From the NCBI GenBank assembly GCA_030374765.1, contig JARGXX010000132.1, positions 332,501-396,500 on the forward strand: 64,000 nt of DNA. The letters are read 5' to 3'. Every line of letters starts with the position of its first letter. Positions within the stretch are counted from its first letter, which is position 1. The notes below the pieces were generated by a model. It was given only the letters and a program-made list of their open reading frames with translations. It was not told where the DNA came from and ran no database searches. Positions 60,567-64,000 of this stretch are shown one piece after another. This DNA comes from Agarophyton chilense. Lineage: Eukaryota > Rhodophyta > Florideophyceae > Gracilariales > Gracilariaceae. A program made the position numbers and the translations under genes.

Positions 60567-61204
60567 CTGGGGGCGAGGAGGGGCGAGGAGTGGCGAGGAG
60601 GGGAGAGGAGGGGAGAGGAGGGGGGGGGGGATGGGGGAGGATGGGGGAGGAGAGGGGAGGGGGAGAAGGAGAAGAGGTGGCTGATAGAAGAGCGGGCGGG
60701 ATACACGGTGGAGAAAGAGAAAAAGCGCTGGGCTGGCGGAGAAAGGGGGGGGGTGAGACACGATGAGGGAGAGGCGATGCATATGGTGGCGCTGATGCGC
60801 AGCGGGGCAGGTGTGCGGCCACGCTGTGGCACGGGCGCACGTGGCACGGGCGCACGTTGCCAATTTTTTGAAAACGACGTCGCTCATATGCGCGCGCGTC
60901 ACCTGCGTGCGCAAGCACTAAGTGAAATGCTGTGCTTCAGCTTCACGCACGCCGCGCCGCGTCCCGCACCCACTTGGCGCCCACCGCACCGCTCTCCCTC
61001 TGCGTCTCGTCTTGCTCCGCAGCTTCTCCGATTCCTCGCGCCCGCTGCCGCGTTGCTGCGCTGTGCTCGTGCGGTTGGCGCGCCTTCTTCGTGCGCTTGC
61101 GGTACTTCTGCTGTTGTTGTTGTTGTTGTTGTTGTTGCTGGTGCGCTGGTGCTGCTGCGGCTTGCTCCCGGCGCCTCGCGTATGTCAGCTGCTTGCGCGT
61201 GCTC
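60567..61204. promoter_or_regulatory. Shared intergenic promoter region of MAPK and PP4R3
   Basis: A 638-bp gap between two divergent starts. It has a strand-asymmetric G-rich tract (about 60568-60665, many runs of 3-11 G separated by A or GA, capable of G-quadruplex formation), and a (TTG)n microsatellite (about 61112-61138) in the probable PP4R3 5' UTR. No TATA box is obvious. A 360-codon frame across this region (60561-61643 plus) is rejected as low-complexity. Confidence 0.5.
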
Positions 61205-64000
61205 ATGGTCACCCCTGCGGCCGCCGGGACCAGGCGCGTCAAGCTGTACGTGCTCACCGATGACGGCAAGTGGGACGACCGTGGAACTGGCTCTCTCACC
61301 TGCCACCCCGACCCGGCCACAAAGCACTTTACCGTGCGTGTTACGGCCGAGGGAAACGGCTCCTTGTTGCTCTCCTCGCAGCTGCGTCCCGCCGTCGATG
61401 CGTACTACCGTCGTCCAGAGCACAACATCATCTCGTGGAACGAGCGCCCTTCGCCCGACTCCAACTCCCCAACAGAGGTTGCTCTTTCCTTCGCCGACGC
61501 CGAGGCCTGCGCTGACTTGTGGCGCAACATTCTCATGGTTGACAACAATTCACACCTCACCCATTCCATGCTCCGTGACGCGCAACACCACTCTTCAACC
61601 GACGTCGCTACTCTGTCTACCAATGCTCACCAGTCGTCACTGATCCAACCCATGCACTCGTTGGACGCGCGCCCCTCTCCGCCACCTCAACCGCTTGTTG
61701 TTGCGTCGAGCAACAGCGATGCCGATGCACGGGATCGCTATCGTGCCCCTGCGCCGTCGCCTCGCCTGTTTGACGACAACGTCCCCAACCCCGCCTGGAA
61801 TCACGACGCGGTTGAGGACGTTCTGTTTCAGGACGGTGACAACTACATGATGCTCCCTGCTGCACACATTCCTGTCCGCTTGTCTCCGACCGTCACCACA
61901 AACCTTACTGCTGTGGAGCAGCTCATTCTGGCCATGTCAACCCCCGATCGCGACGGGCTCATGACGCTGGTGCATCTTGTCATGCAGCCCAAAGTTATGG
62001 ACAACCAAAACATTCGCCAGGCGTTTGTGCGACTGGTCTCGTCGTCCCAGTTCATTGATTCGCTGTGTAACGCCTTTGGCGACGCCGAAACTAGTGGAGA
62101 CGCTGAGCTGTTAGGCGCACTAAACATTCTTGTCCGCTCTTTGTTTCGATTGGGTGCAAATAACGTCCTGGAAGTGTTTCTCAGCGAAAAATACCTCACA
62201 CACGTTATTGGATGTCTGGAATACGATGAGCAAAACCTTACGCGCTTCGCCAAGGCCTTGCATGAATTGAAGCGAAAGCGAAGTCTCCGGGATGAGAAAA
62301 AGCTCTGTGCTTCTGGACAGCAACAAGTTGCAAATGCATCTGGCAGTTCTCACGTCGGCGTTGAGCAGCAGCACAATGTGCTCGCACGAAATGCACCTGG
62401 TGCACCTCATGCAAAGGCCGCGTCGATCGAGTGTCAGTCAGACTCTCTCTCGGCCAATGACAAGCCTCCCGCAAAACACAAGTCGGTGCTTCGAGCTCTT
62501 CCTGACGGTGACGTGACAGAAGCATCCTCTGAGCATCTTGCGTCCCGGGAGGAACGCCCCAAGTCTGCAGACGGTCTGGAGACAACAAGGGATGATGGAA
62601 ACCCACACAAGGACAGAGACGAAAAAAGGGTTTGTTTTAATAGCGAGACAAAGCAGGAGGGCACGCTTCACACACCGTCCTCCAAGAACAACGACGAGGA
62701 AACCACATCATCTGGAAACATGGCAACTCAGGATTTGGATAAACCGTTGGTCTTGCGTCGCCATCGCGATTTTCTCGAAAGGACAGTGTTGTTCAAATCG
62801 GTGATTCCTATAACTGATGCATCTGTAATGGCCAAGATTCATCAGAACTACCGAATAACATACATCCGGGATGTTATTCTCTCACGGGCCAATGACGAAA
62901 CCAGCGCAAATTCATTATCGAACTTGATTATGTTCAACAATGTTGACATTATCATGTATTTTATCAGTGGCAACATTGCGTTGCGCGAGGTGTTTGAACG
63001 ACTCAACAGCGCACTGGATCAAAGAAGGAAGCTAAGAATTGGCAGTATTAGCTCCAACGATCAGAAGCCGTGCTCTGCTCAAAACGACTCGCAAGTCAGA
63101 GAGGCGCAGTCCAAGGATGAGAAGAATGGTGATTGCGGGACCAATGTCGAGAGAAACTCCTCGTCGAAACGTAGAACCCGTGAGGAAGCAACAACCGACG
63201 AGAAAAAGAAAGGTGAACATGCTGCTCAAGCAACGGAAAGTGCGAACAGTAGTCGAAGCAGGGCGACTCAGGCTGTGAGCGACACTATTATGACGTCGTC
63301 GAGGGAGGTGTCCACCACTACACGAGCCCACCGCAATAGAGACAGAAAATATGGAAAGAAAGCGGCCTATGATTCCGGGACCTGCGACGTCAAGTCCTCC
63401 GAAAGAAGTGTAGACACTCGGCGCGAGTTGATGAGTACACTAGGGTTCCTGAAAGAGCTGTGCGGGATCGTCCGAGGGCAGCAGTTGGGGCTGAAGGACA
63501 GATTCTATTCGTTGCTCTTCGAGCTTGGGGTACTTGATGCAGTTTTGATTCTTTTGGAGGAAGAAGACAACAGTTTGCGGACGCTCGCCTGTGACATTTT
63601 ATCGGCTACGATAATCCACAACCCAGCTGAGGTTAGGAATCGCATACTGAAAAACGTCACGCATCAGGATTCATCGGCTCCGCGCGTGCAAGAAGCGAAC
63701 AAGAATTCGGCAAGCGTGGAGCGCAAGATCGTAGTGACTGAGGTGGTGGATGAGAAGTCATCGGTGCGAGAAGGCACGGTGGATGCGTTGTGGGGCGTGG
63801 AAGGCGAAAGGCGCCATGACGGCGGCAGAGACGAGCACGAAGAAGGACATGCAAATGCATGGGGGGACATGGGGGTGGAAGTGCACTTGAGCGGGTGCGA
63901 TGTGGAGGAGGAGTGCAGTAAGAGCGAGGGGGACGGGGCGCAATTTGGCGAAACGAGTCCGGTGATGGGAGAAGAAGAAGACACAGACAAGGAAAACGAT
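61205..64000 (+). CDS. PP4R3: PP4 regulatory subunit 3 (SMEK/PSY2), cut by window end
   Basis: 932 codons are open to the last base, so the 3' end lies outside. PP4R3 recruits substrates to protein phosphatase 4. The N-terminal EVH1-like domain (about 1-110) is diagnostic: RRVKLYVLTDDGKWDDRGTG at residues 10-29 and WRNI at its end. The SMK-1/DUF625 armadillo part begins near residue 210 (AVEQLILAMSTPDRDG...LMTLVHLV, FLSEKYLTHVIGCLEYDE). Two large hydrophilic inserts interrupt it: about residues 350-513, between CLEYDE and HRDFLERTVLFKSVIPI, and about 610-737, between REVFERLNS and TRRELMSTLGFLKELCG. The acidic Glu/Asp-rich C-terminus fits the family. The start ATG is chosen because homology begins nine residues later. 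Confidence 0.92.
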   Translation, partial: MVTPAAAGTRRVKLYVLTDDGKWDDRGTGSLTCHPDPATKHFTVRVTAEGNGSLLLSSQLRPAVDAYYRRPEHNIISWNERPSPDSNSPTEVALSFADAEACADLWRNILMVDNNSHLTHSMLRDAQHHSSTDVATLSTNAHQSSLIQPMHSLDARPSPPPQPLVVASSNSDADARDRYRAPAPSPRLFDDNVPNPAWNHDAVEDVLFQDGDNYMMLPAAHIPVRLSPTVTTNLTAVEQLILAMSTPDRDGLMTLVHLVMQPKVMDNQNIRQAFVRLVSSSQFIDSLCNAFGDAETSGDAELLGALNILVRSLFRLGANNVLEVFLSEKYLTHVIGCLEYDEQNLTRFAKALHELKRKRSLRDEKKLCASGQQQVANASGSSHVGVEQQHNVLARNAPGAPHAKAASIECQSDSLSANDKPPAKHKSVLRALPDGDVTEASSEHLASREERPKSADGLETTRDDGNPHKDRDEKRVCFNSETKQEGTLHTPSSKNNDEETTSSGNMATQDLDKPLVLRRHRDFLERTVLFKSVIPITDASVMAKIHQNYRITYIRDVILSRANDETSANSLSNLIMFNNVDIIMYFISGNIALREVFERLNSALDQRRKLRIGSISSNDQKPCSAQNDSQVREAQSKDEKNGDCGTNVERNSSSKRRTREEATTDEKKKGEHAAQATESANSSRSRATQAVSDTIMTSSREVSTTTRAHRNRDRKYGKKAAYDSGTCDVKSSERSVDTRRELMSTLGFLKELCGIVRGQQLGLKDRFYSLLFELGVLDAVLILLEEEDNSLRTLACDILSATIIHNPAEVRNRILKNVTHQDSSAPRVQEANKNSASVERKIVVTEVVDEKSSVREGTVDALWGVEGERRHDGGRDEHEEGHANAWGDMGVEVHLSGCDVEEECSKSEGDGAQFGETSPVMGEEEDTDKEND

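Noticed and set aside
60561-61643. A 360-codon plus-strand frame across the MAPK start, promoter and PP4R3 start
   Set aside because: It translates the G-rich tract and Ser/Pro/Arg-rich low-complexity sequence and overlaps two well-supported genes in other frames.
62240-62740. PP4R3 insert 1 as an unspliced intron
   Set aside because: It is open for about 165 codons with protein-like charged composition and a length preserving the frame; not fully excluded without RNA data.
1-64000. tRNA, rRNA, CRISPR arrays, bacterial operons or ribosome binding sites
   Set aside because: I found no tRNA or rRNA gene by eye and no regularly spaced direct repeats; the gene content is eukaryotic, so bacterial signals do not apply.

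Overview
The window looks like nuclear DNA from an intron-poor eukaryote with a repeat-rich genome. The host genes at the right end (VPS54, a PA/RING-H2 protein, a lipoxygenase, a MAP kinase, PP4R3) are long uninterrupted reading frames. The remaining three quarters is made of Ty3/Gypsy, Ty1/copia and Helitron DNA. Compact, nearly intronless genes in islands between LTR-retrotransposon fields fit a multicellular red alga (a Chondrus-type florideophyte). That assignment is an inference; another intron-poor protist cannot be excluded from sequence alone.

Layout. 1-4800: old repeats, including a 51-bp tandem duplication, a decayed Helitron (1957-3309), a 120-bp tandem duplication and GC-rich hairpins. 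4806-16110: chromovirus Gyp-A (pol on the minus strand, decayed), with 608-bp LTRs and target duplication GTGTA. 16116-19140 and 29817-32040: one degenerate Ty1/copia element (Cop-1), split by chromovirus Gyp-B (19141-29811, pol on plus, LTRs about 667 bp, target duplication TTGGG). 32764-44506: chromovirus Gyp-C (pol on minus, 914-bp LTRs, target duplication TCCAG), the youngest and best preserved, inserted into a dispersed repeat (R). 46548-47072: RNase H end of a second copia remnant, with a possible LTR behind it. 48489-64000: the gene island, which begins abruptly with a 5'-truncated VPS54 abutting a second copy of repeat R.

The most interesting result is that all three chromoviruses carry a long reading frame of the same family on the strand opposite to gag-pol, between the pol/chromodomain end and the 3' LTR. 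The three copies share motifs (P-P-x3-Y-[I/F]-G followed by Y-[W/Y], and a downstream R-I-x2-[I/M]-x-P region), and I recognise no known domain in them. The same three elements share a primer-binding site, a pol frame at -1 relative to gag, a chromodomain and a purine-rich linker between the two convergent coding blocks. Gyp-A is also packed with a short inverted motif ACC-N4..6-GGT in coding and non-coding DNA alike; Gyp-C shows a CCC...GGG analogue.

The host genes appear functionally independent: membrane traffic (VPS54), ubiquitin ligation at membranes (PA/RING), oxylipin synthesis (LOX), signalling (MAPK, with TAY in place of TEY in the activation loop) and phosphatase targeting (PP4R3, with two large inserts, running off the window end). 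MAPK and PP4R3 are divergent and share a 638-bp intergenic promoter region.
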